From: Halopelagius fulvigenes | GTDB taxonomy: Archaea; Halobacteriota; Halobacteria; Halobacteriales; Haloferacaceae | Assembly (NCBI RefSeq): GCF_042662625.1 | Contig: NZ_JBHSXH010000015.1 | Coordinates: 1,612,001 to 1,676,000, forward strand | DNA length: 64,000 bases | Direction: 5' to 3' | In this document: positions 34,712 to 43,114 of the stretch, piece after piece | Numbering within the stretch: the stretch's first letter is position 1 | Layout: the number at the start of each line of letters is the position of its first letter | The notes under the pieces: model-generated | What the model was told of the DNA's origin: nothing | Database searches by the model: none | The model's input: only the letters and a program-made list of their open reading frames with translations | Translations under genes and position numbers: made by a program

Positions 34712-35719
34712 ATGCGCGTACTCGTCACGGGAGCGACGGGGTTCGTCGGAAGCAACCTCGTCCCCGCCCTCCTCGACGCCGGCCACGACGTGACCGTTCT
34801 CACCCGCGACGCCGACCACTACGACGGCCCCGAGGACGTTCGAATCGTCGAGGGCGACGTCCTCGAAGCGGGCACGTTCGAGTCTGCGCTCGACGTGGAC
34901 GCCGCGTACTACCTCGTCCACTCGATGGCGTCCGGCGAGGACTTCGAACGGCAGGACAGACTCGGTGCGCGGAACTTCTCGCGGGCGGCGTCCGACGCCG
35001 GGGTGGAGCGAGTACTCTACCTCGGCGGACTCGGCGAGGAACGCGACAGGCTCTCGCCGCACCTCCGTTCGCGCCGGGAGGTGGAGCACATCCTCGACGA
35101 GGGCGACTACGAGTTGACGACGCTCCGGGCGGCCATCGTCATCGGCGACGGGAGTGCCGGGTTCGAGACGGTCCGGCAACTGGCCGCCCGCCTGCCGGTG
35201 ATGCTGACGCCGCGGTGGGTGGCGACGCCGTGCCAACCGATCGCCATCTCCGACGTGGTGGCGTACCTCGTCGGCGTCCTCGACGCACCCGAGACGGCGG
35301 GCGAGACGTACGAGATCGGCGGCCCGGACGTGCTGACGTACGGCGAGATGCTCGAACGCGTCGGCGAACACCTCGGCCGCCGCCCCCGGCTAATCGAGAT
35401 TCCGGTGCTGTCGCCCGGCCTCTCGTCGTACTGGGTCGGGCTGGTGACGGACATCTCCCCCTCCGTGGCGCGGCCCCTCATCGAGGGCCTGAAGAACGAA
35501 GTTGTCGTCCACGACGACAGCATCAGAGAGCATGTCTCGGTCGATCTCACGCCGTTCGACGAGGCGGTGGAGAACGCCCTCGGACCGCCGGCCGACGCGG
35601 GGGACGAAGCGGGCGCGGACGAGGGGGACGGGGAGAACCCCGACATCGCGCCGCCGTTCGGCGAGGACGCCGACGAAGGGACGGCCGCCGACTCGGGGTC
35701 GAACGCGGTGGACCGGTAG
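34712..35719 (+). CDS. NAD(P)H-binding protein, complex I NDUFA9-like/atypical SDR
   Basis: A 335-residue atypical short-chain dehydrogenase. The Rossmann motif GATGFVG is near residue 9, and LVHSMASGEDF, with LYLGGLGEERDRLSPHLRSR, follow. There is no YxxxK catalytic pair in the usual place, as in NDUFA9-like and NmrA-like proteins that bind NAD(P)H without standard SDR catalysis. The acidic C-terminal 45 residues are haloarchaeal filler. Its stop codon directly abuts the next start (TAG then ATG), so the pair is an operon with a membrane protein. Confidence 0.8.
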   Translation: MRVLVTGATGFVGSNLVPALLDAGHDVTVLTRDADHYDGPEDVRIVEGDVLEAGTFESALDVDAAYYLVHSMASGEDFERQDRLGARNFSRAASDAGVERVLYLGGLGEERDRLSPHLRSRREVEHILDEGDYELTTLRAAIVIGDGSAGFETVRQLAARLPVMLTPRWVATPCQPIAISDVVAYLVGVLDAPETAGETYEIGGPDVLTYGEMLERVGEHLGRRPRLIEIPVLSPGLSSYWVGLVTDISPSVARPLIEGLKNEVVVHDDSIREHVSVDLTPFDEAVENALGPPADAGDEAGADEGDGENPDIAPPFGEDADEGTAADSGSNAVDR

Positions 35720-36445
35720 ATGGACGAGGGGTCCCCGGAGGACCGACCCGCCGCGCAGACGGAGTACGGCGAGGCGTGGGTGTACGAGAGCATCGTCGGC
35801 GCGCTTCCGGGCGTCCGCCTCACCGACGGGCAGGCGATAGCCATCCAGTTGGGCATCTTCGAGGTCGGGGTGGTGGCGTTCGCGTGGGTGTACGACCTCT
35901 GGAACGCCGTCCTGCCGGGCACCGTCGCGGTGGCCGTCGCCGCCGTCGGAAGCGTCGTGATGCTCCGGATGGGCCGGACGACGCGTCGCCTCGACCTACC
36001 GGACGCCTATGGGCGGATGCTGTTCGGGTCGAGCATCGAAGTCGTCCTCGGCGTCCTCGCGTTCGTCGCCCTCGTGACGCACCTGTTCGTCTTCGAACCG
36101 CGGCGGGCGGCGACCCCCCTCGTCGAATCGCTGTTCGGGCCGGAACCGCCCGTCGTCGCCGTCTACCTGATGCTCCTGGTGCTGTGGGACCTCTGTTACC
36201 GCATCGGCACCTCGTGGTGGGCCGCCGTCGTCGCCGCGTGGCGGTCCCGGAAGTACGCGTTCGACGAGGAGACGGCAGCGGCGTTGCGCCGCGTGGACGC
36301 GTGGAACGTCCTGTTCGGCCTCTCGCAACTGGCCGTCCTGCCGTTCGTCGCCGACCGACCGGCGTTGCTCCTCGCGGTCGGCGGGCACGTCGTCGCCGTC
36401 TCCGTCGTCTCCGCGGCGGCGGCGGCGTCGCTACGAATCGCGTGA
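35720..36445 (+). CDS. Haloarchaeal six-helix membrane protein of unknown function
   Basis: A 241-residue protein with about six membrane helices (residues 45-60, 65-85, 105-125, 145-165, 190-212 and 215-238) and an acidic N-terminus. The first codon follows the upstream stop without a spacer. Trp-rich segments (YRIGTSWWAAVVAAWRSRKY) do not identify a transporter family. It is probably a haloarchaeal DUF family, and co-expressed with the NAD(P)H-binding protein. Confidence 0.75.
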   Translation: MDEGSPEDRPAAQTEYGEAWVYESIVGALPGVRLTDGQAIAIQLGIFEVGVVAFAWVYDLWNAVLPGTVAVAVAAVGSVVMLRMGRTTRRLDLPDAYGRMLFGSSIEVVLGVLAFVALVTHLFVFEPRRAATPLVESLFGPEPPVVAVYLMLLVLWDLCYRIGTSWWAAVVAAWRSRKYAFDEETAAALRRVDAWNVLFGLSQLAVLPFVADRPALLLAVGGHVVAVSVVSAAAAASLRIA

Positions 36446-36459
36446 GGGGAAAAGAGCGC

Positions 36460-36633
36460 TCACTCGTCCTTCATCTTGCGGAACTGATCTAAGAGGGCCT
36501 CCGCGGAGTCCCCCGAGTCGTACTCTACCTTCCCGTGGTAGACGGTGCGTTCGTCGTCGAACCCCGCGTCGACCGACCCGTTCTTTCGCTCACGGCGCTC
36601 GTGTTCGTCTTCGTCGTATGCCCCCATTGACAT
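36460..36633 (-). CDS. Small acidic protein, DUF5786-like
   Basis: A 57-residue protein with sequence MSMGAYDEDEHERRE, KNGSVDAGFDDERT and an ending LLDQFRKMKDE. This fits a haloarchaeal DUF (probably DUF5786) whose members are conserved small acidic proteins of unknown role. ATG at 36627 (MGAYDEDE) is an alternative start. A TATA-like box 30-40 nt upstream supports expression. Confidence 0.75.
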   Translation of the reverse strand: MSMGAYDEDEHERRERKNGSVDAGFDDERTVYHGKVEYDSGDSAEALLDQFRKMKDE

Positions 36634-36660
36634 GGTACAACATACCTTTGGTAATCGAGA

Positions 36661-36672
36661 TCATATATAATT
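36661..36672 (-). promoter_or_regulatory. TATA box of the DUF5786-like gene
   Basis: On the minus strand aattatatatga lies 28-39 nt before the start codon in an AT-rich pocket, standard TATA spacing. Confidence 0.6.
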
Positions 36673-36733
36673 ATCGGCGAAGATTACGCGGCGGACGCGG
36701 AACGGATAAACCCGCCGACCGCGTATAGGAGGT

Positions 36734-37723
36734 GTGGCACGCCCGCTTCGCTTCCGGCACGCGCCCGGCCGATGGACCCAATCGCGGGTCCGTCGGGACG
36801 TCTACGACGATCTCGACCGAAACCTCGGCGCGACGATGAACTCGCCGTGGTTCAAACCCCCCTCCGCGTTCGAGGGGCACCGATTCGAGATGGAGAACAG
36901 CGACGTGGCGCTCTTTCTGTGGAACGACGACGAGGCGTACTGGCTCGGAAACACGGAGACGCCGCAGGCGTTGTGGAAGACCGAGAAGTACGGCTTCGCC
37001 GAGGTACCGCACGGCGTCTCGCGGTGGGCGACGAAGGAACTGACGGCGCAACTCCACGAGGAGTCGCCGTGGCTCGAACCGTACCCGCACCTCTCGTGGT
37101 ACTTCCTGCCCGTCTTCCTCTCGAAGGACGGCCGGGAGACGACGCGGACGTTCTTCCAAGAGCACGCCGCCGGGTTCCCCGACGCGACGGCCGAGGAGGC
37201 CCTCGAATACTTCGAGTCGTTCCTCCGGACGGGCGTCCTAGACGACGACCGGGAGGTGATGGCCGGGAAACTCGGCACCTCCGAGTACCTGGACCTCACG
37301 CGGATGACGGCCGCCATGGGCGAGTTCAACGCGGCGAAGGTGCTCCACGACGCCGGGTACGACCTCGAACCGGAGATTCCGGTCTCGACCGGCCACGCCA
37401 TCGACTACCGGGTCGAGAAGGACGGCGAGGGCACCCTCGTCGAGGTGACGCGGCCGTTGCCGCCGAACCGCCGAAGCGCGGGCACCGGCGTCGCCGCCGT
37501 CCGCGACACGGCCGAGACGAAGTCGGTCGGACAACTGCAGGAACACGGCGGCGGCGTCGTCCTGTTCGTGGACTGCTCGTCGTTCCCGGACGACGACTGG
37601 ATGGCCGTCAAAAGCGAGAAACCGGAGGTTCACCACCGTCCGGCGGTCGTGTTTCGGACGCGGCCCGACGGCCGCGTGGACGGCTACACGAAGGGGCGAG
37701 TACCCCTCGAACTGCCGTTTTAG
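36734..37723 (+). CDS. DUF5784 family protein with possible nuclease-like core
   Basis: A 329-residue haloarchaeal protein. The N-terminal half is rich in Trp and aromatic residues (ALWKTEKYGFAEV, YPHLSWYFLPVFLS). The C-terminal half carries GEFNAAKVLHDAGYDLEPEIPV, IDYRVEKDGEGTLVEVTRPLPPNR, a D-x(n)-E-V-T arrangement that recalls PD-(D/E)xK nucleases, although the catalytic Lys is a Thr. The GTG start at 36734 directly follows a purine-rich AGGAGG. Its stop overlaps the convergent DUF5789 stop by four bases. Function unknown. Confidence 0.72.
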   Translation: MARPLRFRHAPGRWTQSRVRRDVYDDLDRNLGATMNSPWFKPPSAFEGHRFEMENSDVALFLWNDDEAYWLGNTETPQALWKTEKYGFAEVPHGVSRWATKELTAQLHEESPWLEPYPHLSWYFLPVFLSKDGRETTRTFFQEHAAGFPDATAEEALEYFESFLRTGVLDDDREVMAGKLGTSEYLDLTRMTAAMGEFNAAKVLHDAGYDLEPEIPVSTGHAIDYRVEKDGEGTLVEVTRPLPPNRRSAGTGVAAVRDTAETKSVGQLQEHGGGVVLFVDCSSFPDDDWMAVKSEKPEVHHRPAVVFRTRPDGRVDGYTKGRVPLELPF

Positions 37724-38004
37724 AAGGACACCTGCTGGGGACCGTCCTCACCGAGCGTGTAGACGTCTCGGTCGCTGTAGTACCGGCGACCGATAGCCTC
37801 GTGACCGAGACCGCAGAACACCGCGTTCCGCGCGTCGTCCGCGCAGGTGTAGGTCTCCGAACCCGCGCGTTCGAGTACCTCCGCGAGCGTCTCGGACCCG
37901 TTCGGGAGTTCGATGGTGCGCTCGCCGTACTGTTCGACGAGTTCTTCGGTGGTCGCGGGATACTCGTGGGCGTCGATCAGATCGCCGGTTCCGTTCAGGC
38001 GCAT
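37720..38004 (-). CDS. DUF5789 family protein
   Basis: A 94-residue protein with ATTEELVEQYGERTIELPNGSETLAEVLER, then CADDARNAVFCGLGHEAIGRRYYSDRDVYTLGE. This matches a haloarchaeal DUF5789-like family, which seems to contain a helix pair and a beta hairpin and has no known role. It overlaps the DUF5784 gene tail-to-tail by four bases. A TATA-like box lies 27-36 nt upstream. Confidence 0.8.
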   Translation of the reverse strand: MRLNGTGDLIDAHEYPATTEELVEQYGERTIELPNGSETLAEVLERAGSETYTCADDARNAVFCGLGHEAIGRRYYSDRDVYTLGEDGPQQVSF

Positions 38005-38030
38005 TACACCCGGACGAATCCGGGGAAGAA

Positions 38031-38040
38031 CTATAATGGT
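38031..38040 (-). promoter_or_regulatory. TATA box of the DUF5789 gene
   Basis: On the minus strand accattatag is 27-36 nt before the start codon. Confidence 0.55.
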
Positions 38041-38147
38041 TTTCCATGATGGTGATAAGTCTCCTTGTATTCCTTAATGAACATTAATGCACGTGGAGAG
38101 GGGGCACAGACGCAAGCGATTTGCCGCCGCCGGGCGGAGCAAGAACC

Positions 38148-38978
38148 GTGATACGGGACCGCAACGGCGAGTTCGACGGCGCGACGCCGGTCGCAGACCT
38201 GCACCTCCACACGACGGCCTCCGACGGGACGCTCACCGTCTCGGAACTCCCGGCGGCGGCGCGGGAGGGCGGCGTCCCCGTGGTGGCCGTCACCGACCAC
38301 GACAGGGTGCACCCGGAACTCGACGCGCCCGTGACGACCCTCGACGGGGTGACCGTCGTCCGCGGCATCGAACTCCGCGCGGACGCGGGCGACCAGCGAG
38401 TCGACCTCCTCGGGTACGGCGTCGAGGACGTCCCCGCGATACGCGACCTGACGGAGCGGATCCAAGCCGACCGGAAGGACCGCGGGCGGCGAATCGTCGA
38501 ACGGGTGGAGTCGCACCTCGGCGTCTCCCTCGACGTGGAACTGCGCGAGGGAATCGGTCGGCCGGACGTCGCGCGGGCCATCGAGGAGAGCGACGCGCCG
38601 TACGACTATCAGGGCGCGTTCGACCACCTCATCGGCGACGACGGGCCGTGTTACGTCGCGCGGTGGGTCCCCGACTTCGAGGCGGGCGTCGCCGCCTTGC
38701 GGGAGTCGTGCGCCGTCGTCGGACTCGCGCACCCGTTCCGGTACCCCGACCCCGAGTCGGCGCTGGAGCTCACGTCCGAACTCGACGCCGTCGAGCGGTT
38801 CTACCCCTACGGCGGGGCGAGTAAGGAGCGAGAGGATAGGGCGCTCCTCGGCGAGTACGTCGCGCGGAACGGCCTCCTCGCCACCGGCGGGAGCGACGCG
38901 CACACGAAGACGCTGGGCGTCGCCGGGCCGCCGCGGGACGCGTTCGAGGCGTTCGCCGCGCGCGTGCCGGGCGTCTGA
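38148..38978 (+). CDS. PHP domain phosphoesterase
   Basis: A 276-residue PHP protein. Metal-binding motifs of the family are visible: HLHTTASDG near the start, TDHDR, RGIEL, GLAHPFRYPD and the closing GSDAHT. PHP proteins hydrolyse phosphate esters with two or three metal ions; close relatives act on 3',5'-bisnucleotides or AMP-type substrates. The GTG at 38148 (MIRDRNGEFDG) is preferred; GTG/ATG-type codons further upstream would add a proline-rich leader. Monocistronic. Confidence 0.88.
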   Translation: MIRDRNGEFDGATPVADLHLHTTASDGTLTVSELPAAAREGGVPVVAVTDHDRVHPELDAPVTTLDGVTVVRGIELRADAGDQRVDLLGYGVEDVPAIRDLTERIQADRKDRGRRIVERVESHLGVSLDVELREGIGRPDVARAIEESDAPYDYQGAFDHLIGDDGPCYVARWVPDFEAGVAALRESCAVVGLAHPFRYPDPESALELTSELDAVERFYPYGGASKEREDRALLGEYVARNGLLATGGSDAHTKTLGVAGPPRDAFEAFAARVPGV

Positions 38979-39043
38979 CGACCGCTCTCGTCGCCGATAA
39001 CCGGGAGCGTAGAGTTAAACCGGGTGAAGAGCCAAGGTCACGT

Positions 39044-39208
39044 ATGAAGTGCCACGACTGCGACCGCGAGGCCGCGTACGCCGCCGAGAAAGACGGAATA
39101 AAGGTGGGTCTCTGCGAGCGGCACTTCCGAGAGCGAGTGGAGGAACTCGCCGACTCAGAAGAACTCGCCGCCCTGAGAGAGCAGATCGACATCGAGCGCT
39201 CCGAGTGA
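39044..39208 (+). CDS. Small Cys-containing protein (haloarchaeal DUF6757-like)
   Basis: A 54-residue protein: MKCHDCDREAAYAAEKDGIKV, GLCERHFRERVEELADSEELA and the end IERSE. CxxC and CxxH (CHDC, CERH) form a possible zinc knuckle of a one-finger type common among small haloarchaeal proteins. It is too short for an assigned role. The 31-bp direct repeat at its 3' end overlaps the final codons. Confidence 0.75.
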   Translation: MKCHDCDREAAYAAEKDGIKVGLCERHFRERVEELADSEELAALREQIDIERSE

Positions 39209-39277
39209 GCTTCGTCTCACGAGACGCGATCGGTGTCGAGTAGACGTCGAGCGCTCCGAGTGAGCTTCGTCTCACGA
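39192..39277. repeat. 31-bp perfect direct repeat, copies at 39192-39222 and 39247-39277
   Basis: Both copies begin tcgagcgctccgagtgagct and share the next 11 bases; they are separated by 24 bp. The first copy contains the last codons and stop of the small Cys protein. The repeat includes a short gtgag...ctcac hairpin. Possibly a short tandem duplication of a gene end. Confidence 0.9.
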
Positions 39278-39333
39278 CTCTCGCTCGATACCGAAGGAAG
39301 CCGACCCGACCCCACCGACCCGCCGCGTCACCC

Positions 39334-39852
39334 TCACAGCATCGTGTTGAAGTAGACGTAGAGCGCCGCGAGAATCGACTCGAACGAGAGCGTCCCTATC
39401 GCGGAGAGGACGACGAACTTCTTGTCGTCCATCTCGGAGAACCCGGCGGGGACGGTTATCATCCCGCGCGTGAACAGGAGGGTGTTGGTCACCGGGACGA
39501 CTATCGGGCCCCAGCGGTCGAACCAGCCGTCGAACCGGTCGAGTTTCTCCTCGCTCACCTTGAACCACCGCTTCGAGAGGAGGTACTCCCGGCCGCCGCG
39601 TTGGGCGACTTTGAACAGGACGTACTGTCCGAGAGTCGCTCCGAGGACGGCGACGGCGATGACGCCGACGAGTTGGTCGACGCCGAGGAGAACGAGCGCC
39701 GCAGGGACGACGAGTTCGCTCGGCATGAAGTACATCAGCATCGCGCCCTCTAAGACGAAGACGCAGAACAGCGCCACGTAGGCCCACCGGGAGTTCAAAA
39801 GCGCCTGCAGTTCGGCGGGCATCTGCGCGACTTGTACCGGCAGGGCGTCCAT
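39334..39852 (-). CDS. DedA-family (SNARE-associated/VTT) membrane protein
   Basis: A 172-residue protein with four to five membrane helices and the DedA core: MYFMPSELVVPAALVLLG, AVLGATLGQYVLFKVAQRGGREYL and IVVPVTNTLLFTRGMITVPAGFSEM. DedA/VTT proteins move or flip membrane lipids and are needed for envelope integrity; in archaea they are likely lipid scramblases or undecaprenyl/dolichol-phosphate flippases. Monocistronic, divergent from hemB. Confidence 0.9.
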   Translation of the reverse strand: MDALPVQVAQMPAELQALLNSRWAYVALFCVFVLEGAMLMYFMPSELVVPAALVLLGVDQLVGVIAVAVLGATLGQYVLFKVAQRGGREYLLSKRWFKVSEEKLDRFDGWFDRWGPIVVPVTNTLLFTRGMITVPAGFSEMDDKKFVVLSAIGTLSFESILAALYVYFNTML

Positions 39853-39973
39853 CGACTTCGACTATCCCCGTCGTCGGCAAACGCTTTTCGCTCGCCGCAC
39901 CGCGTGAGAACCGGCCGACGGCCGCAGCACCGAGAGCGATGTGGTTTTTCCCGGTCGGACCGAACCACCGGTA

Positions 39974-40954
39974 ATGAATCTCAGCGACCGACCGCGCAGA
40001 CTCCGCACGGACGGCGTGCGACCCCTCGTCAGCGAGACGCGACTGGAGGCGACGGACCTCGTCGCGCCCGTCTTCGTGGACGCGACGGCGGACGAACGCG
40101 TCCCCATCGAGACGATGCCCGGCCACGAACGGGTTCCGCTCTCGGAGGCCGTCGCGCGCGTGAGGGAGGTGCTGGAGACGGGCGTCGAGGCGGTCATGCT
40201 GTTCGGCATCCCCGAGTCGAAGGACGAACGCGGGACGCGCGCGTGGGCGGAGGACGGCGTCGTGCAGGAGGCGACGCGACGCATCACCGCCGAGACGGAC
40301 GCCTACGTCATCACCGACGTCTGCCTCTGCGAGTACACCAGTCACGGCCACTGCGGGGTTCTGGAGGACCACGCCCGCGAGGATCCGAACCTCACCGTTC
40401 GCAACGACGAGACGCTCGACCTCCTCTCGAAGATAGCCGTCTCGCACGCCGAGGCGGGCGCGGACATGGTCGCGCCGAGTTCGATGACCGACGGCATGGT
40501 CGGCGCGATTCGGGAGGGACTCGACGACGCCGGGTTCGAGAGCGTCCCCATCATGTCCTACGCCGCCAAGTACGAGAGCGCGTTCTACGGCCCGTTCCGC
40601 GACGCCGCCGACGGCGCGCCGGCGTTCGGCGACCGGCGGCACTACCAGATGGACCCTGCGAACGCCCGCGAGGCACTCCGGGAGGTCCGACTCGACGTCG
40701 AACAGGGCGCGGACGTGCTGATGGTGAAACCCGCCCTCGCGTACCTCGACATCGTCCGGGCCGTCCGCGAGGAGTTCGACCACCCGGTGGCGGCGTACAA
40801 CGTCTCCGGCGAGTACGCGATGCTCCACGCCGCCGCCGAGAAAGGGTGGGTCGACTTAGAGGAGACGGCTTACGAGTCGCTGGTGTCGATGAAGCGCGCG
40901 GGCGCGGACCTCATCGTCACGTACTTCGCCGAGGACGTCGCCGCTCGCCTGTAA
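39974..40954 (+). CDS. hemB: Delta-aminolevulinic acid dehydratase (porphobilinogen synthase)
   Basis: A 326-residue enzyme joining two aminolevulinate molecules to porphobilinogen, step two of the C5 tetrapyrrole pathway. Zinc-site cysteines C117, C119 and C127 (VCLCEYTSHGHCG) are present. The substrate-binding lysines are in SYAAKYESAFYGPF and MVKPALAYLDIV. ATG at 39974 is preferred over an in-frame codon 33 nt upstream, since family proteins begin MNLSDRPRRLR. Its pathway neighbours hemL, hemC and hemD are 5-12 kb away in the same direction. Confidence 0.96.
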   Translation: MNLSDRPRRLRTDGVRPLVSETRLEATDLVAPVFVDATADERVPIETMPGHERVPLSEAVARVREVLETGVEAVMLFGIPESKDERGTRAWAEDGVVQEATRRITAETDAYVITDVCLCEYTSHGHCGVLEDHAREDPNLTVRNDETLDLLSKIAVSHAEAGADMVAPSSMTDGMVGAIREGLDDAGFESVPIMSYAAKYESAFYGPFRDAADGAPAFGDRRHYQMDPANAREALREVRLDVEQGADVLMVKPALAYLDIVRAVREEFDHPVAAYNVSGEYAMLHAAAEKGWVDLEETAYESLVSMKRAGADLIVTYFAEDVAARL

Positions 40955-41196
40955 GTCCGGCGTTTCCGGGGTTCCGGCGAACCGAGTCTCGCGCGCACGC
41001 CGGACGCTCGGCCGATTTCGGACGAGCCTCGTTGTCCGATTCCCGGGAGGACGTACGTCGAAAAGTCTGGCAACATTTGTCCAGCAACTGGTCGAAGTAC
41101 GACCTTATATTTCTTGTACACGCATTTATATCGGACGAGCGTCGATTATACGGCTTCGAAAAACACGTTTGTCAACACTAACCGTTATAAGATATC
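40955..41196. other. Intergenic region before amt
   Basis: No gene of normal composition is seen in this 242-bp stretch. From about 41080 it becomes AT-rich, with tttatat near 41124 and gttataaga near 41184 as TATA-like boxes for amt. Confidence 0.6.
41184..41192 (+). promoter_or_regulatory. TATA-like box upstream of the amt leader ORF
   Basis: The box gttataaga lies about 23-31 nt before a GTG at 41215 and 118-126 nt before the amt TTG, so transcripts should carry a leader of roughly 100 nt. Confidence 0.45.
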
Positions 41197-41313
41197 GTGA
41201 GCACAGATACTTCCGTGAACCCCGATACGAACGACGGAGAATACGCCAGAATAATGTACAACCGTCCAACCAAACCCGAACCGACGAAGTTCGACGGAGG
41301 TATCGCGCGTTGA
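41197..41313 (+). CDS. Possible 32-38-residue leader peptide upstream of amt
   Basis: The frame beginning GTG at 41197 (or GTG at 41215) has acidic haloarchaeal-like composition (DTSVNPDTNDGEYAR, NRPTKPEPTKFDGG) and stops at 41311-41313, overlapping the amt start as TTGA. A purine-rich cggagg lies within it, 8-9 nt before that start. Translational coupling would explain the weak TTG start of amt. No homologue is recognised. Confidence 0.45.
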   Translation: MSTDTSVNPDTNDGEYARIMYNRPTKPEPTKFDGGIAR

Positions 41314-42662
41314 TTCCCCTCCAAACCGACCTCGCGGCGGTGGTGGAGGGCGTGAACCTCGTGTGGGTGCTGACGGTCACGTTCCTCATCTTCTTCATGC
41401 ACGCGGGGTTCGCGATGCTGGAGGCGGGCCAAGTCCGCTCGAAGAACGTCGCGAACCAGTTGACGAAGAACCTGCTGACGTGGAGCGTCGGCGTCGTCGT
41501 CTACTTCCTCCTCGGGGCCGCCGCCTCGACTATCGTCGGCGGTCTGACTGGCGGAGGGTCCGTCTCGGTAGGCGGGGCGTTCGCGGACCTGTACGCGCCG
41601 GAAGCCACGTCGGCGTGGGTCGATTGGCTGTTCGGCGCGGTGTTCGCGATGACCGCCGCCACCATCGTCTCCGGCGCGGTGGCCGGGCGCGCGAGACTCC
41701 GCGCGTACGTCGCCTACACCGTCCTCTTGGCGGGGGTCATCTACCCCGTCGTCGTCGGCTTCACGTGGGCCGGCGGCTTCCTCGGCGCGATGGGCTTTCA
41801 CGACTTCGCGGGCGGCGTGATAGTCCACGGGATGGGCGGCGTCGCCGGCCTGACCGCCGCGTGGGTAATCGGGCCGCGGATGGACCGCTACAACGCCGAC
41901 GGGAGCGCGAACGTCATCCCCGGTCACTCGATGACGTTCGCCGTCCTCGGCACCCTGATCCTCGCGTTCGGCTGGTACGGATTCAACGTCGGCACCGCCG
42001 CCTCCCCCCTCGCCCTCACCGAGAGCGGCGAGGTGACCCTCGGCGCGTTCACCTACGTCGGGCGCGTCGCCCTCGTGACGACCCTCGGCATGGCCGCGGG
42101 CGCAATCGGCGCGGCGGGCATGGCCGTGTACCGGACCGGAAAGGTCGACACGCTGTACGTCGCCAACGGCCTGCTCGCCGGCCTCGTCGGCGTCACGTCC
42201 ATCGCGGACGCCATCGTCTGGCCCGGCGCGATAGTCGTCGGCCTCCTCTGCGGCGTCCAACTGCCCCTCGTCTTCTCGTTCGTCGAGAAGCGCCTGAAGA
42301 TAGACGACGTCTGCGCGGTGTTCCCGGTTCACGGCTCCGCGGGCGTGCTGGGCGCGCTCCTGTACCCCGTCTTCGCGACGGGCGTCTGGTCCGGAAGCGC
42401 CTCGGTCGTCGGCGCGGCCGTCCCGCAGATAGTCGGCGTCGCGGTCATCGGCGTCTGGACGTTCGCCGCGACGGCGGCCGTCTTCGGCGTCTTCCGCGCG
42501 ACGGGACAGGCGCGCGTCACGCGCGAACACGAGCGCGAGGGACTCGACACCTCGGAGCACGGCGTAGACACCTGCCCCGAGTTCGGTCGCCCCGAATCGG
42601 ACGCCGGCGTCCGCGCGGACGGCGGTGTGTTCACGGAAGCGGAGCGCGAGGAGTACCCATGA
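41310..42662 (+). CDS. amt: Ammonium transporter Amt
   Basis: A 450-residue Amt/Mep channel with eleven helices. Signature segments are FLIFFMHAGFAMLEAGQVRSKNV at the start, HDFAGGVIVHGMGGVAGL containing the first pore histidine and the ammonium-site Asp, and VHGSAGVLGALLYPVFATG with the second histidine. Transport of ammonium is controlled by the PII protein encoded next. The TTG at 41310 is chosen because the extension upstream is charged and unlike Amt N-termini, and it has a GGAGG before it. The stop overlaps the glnK start (ATGA). Confidence 0.92.
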   Translation: MIPLQTDLAAVVEGVNLVWVLTVTFLIFFMHAGFAMLEAGQVRSKNVANQLTKNLLTWSVGVVVYFLLGAAASTIVGGLTGGGSVSVGGAFADLYAPEATSAWVDWLFGAVFAMTAATIVSGAVAGRARLRAYVAYTVLLAGVIYPVVVGFTWAGGFLGAMGFHDFAGGVIVHGMGGVAGLTAAWVIGPRMDRYNADGSANVIPGHSMTFAVLGTLILAFGWYGFNVGTAASPLALTESGEVTLGAFTYVGRVALVTTLGMAAGAIGAAGMAVYRTGKVDTLYVANGLLAGLVGVTSIADAIVWPGAIVVGLLCGVQLPLVFSFVEKRLKIDDVCAVFPVHGSAGVLGALLYPVFATGVWSGSASVVGAAVPQIVGVAVIGVWTFAATAAVFGVFRATGQARVTREHEREGLDTSEHGVDTCPEFGRPESDAGVRADGGVFTEAEREEYP

Positions 42663-43027
42663 GCGAAGACGTACCCAACGACGGAGAGATTCGACTGGTA
42701 ACGGCCGTCGTCCGGCCGGACAGGCTGGGCGACGTGAAGCGAGCGCTCGCGGAAGTCGGCGCGCCGTCGCTGACGGTGACGAACGTCTCCGGCCGAGGCT
42801 CTCAGCCGGCCAAGAAGGGCCAGTGGCGCGGCGAGGAGTACACCGTCGACCTCCACCAGAAGGTCAAGATAGAGTGCGTCGTCGCCGACATCCCCGCCGA
42901 AACCGTGGCGGACGCCATCGCCGACGCCGCCCGGACGGGCGAACCGGGCGACGGCAAGGTGTTCATCATGCCCGTCGACGACGCCGTGCAGGTCCGCACG
43001 GGTAAGACCGGCCGAGACGCCGTCTGA
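42659..43027 (+). CDS. glnK: PII signal protein GlnK
   Basis: A 122-residue PII protein. The T-loop segment KKGQWRGEEYTVDLHQKVKIE includes the conserved tyrosine, and the B-loop is GEPGDGKVFIMPVDDAVQVRTGKTG. PII proteins sense 2-oxoglutarate, ATP and ADP and, in this arrangement, plug the Amt channel when nitrogen is plentiful. The N-terminus is about 11 residues longer than usual, in acidic haloarchaeal style. Translation is coupled to amt by overlap. Confidence 0.96.
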   Translation: MSEDVPNDGEIRLVTAVVRPDRLGDVKRALAEVGAPSLTVTNVSGRGSQPAKKGQWRGEEYTVDLHQKVKIECVVADIPAETVADAIADAARTGEPGDGKVFIMPVDDAVQVRTGKTGRDAV

Positions 43028-43114
43028 GCGTCCGGTTCTTCCGCGGTTCGGCGGTCACCTTCTTCGCGCGAGTGCGCCGCGAGCGACCGCACCGGGCGAG
43101 CGCACCGGACGGGG

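Noticed and set aside
41169..41309. Extended N-terminus of Amt starting at 41169
   Set aside because: The extension is strongly basic and unlike any Amt N-terminus, and the region contains promoter-like boxes.
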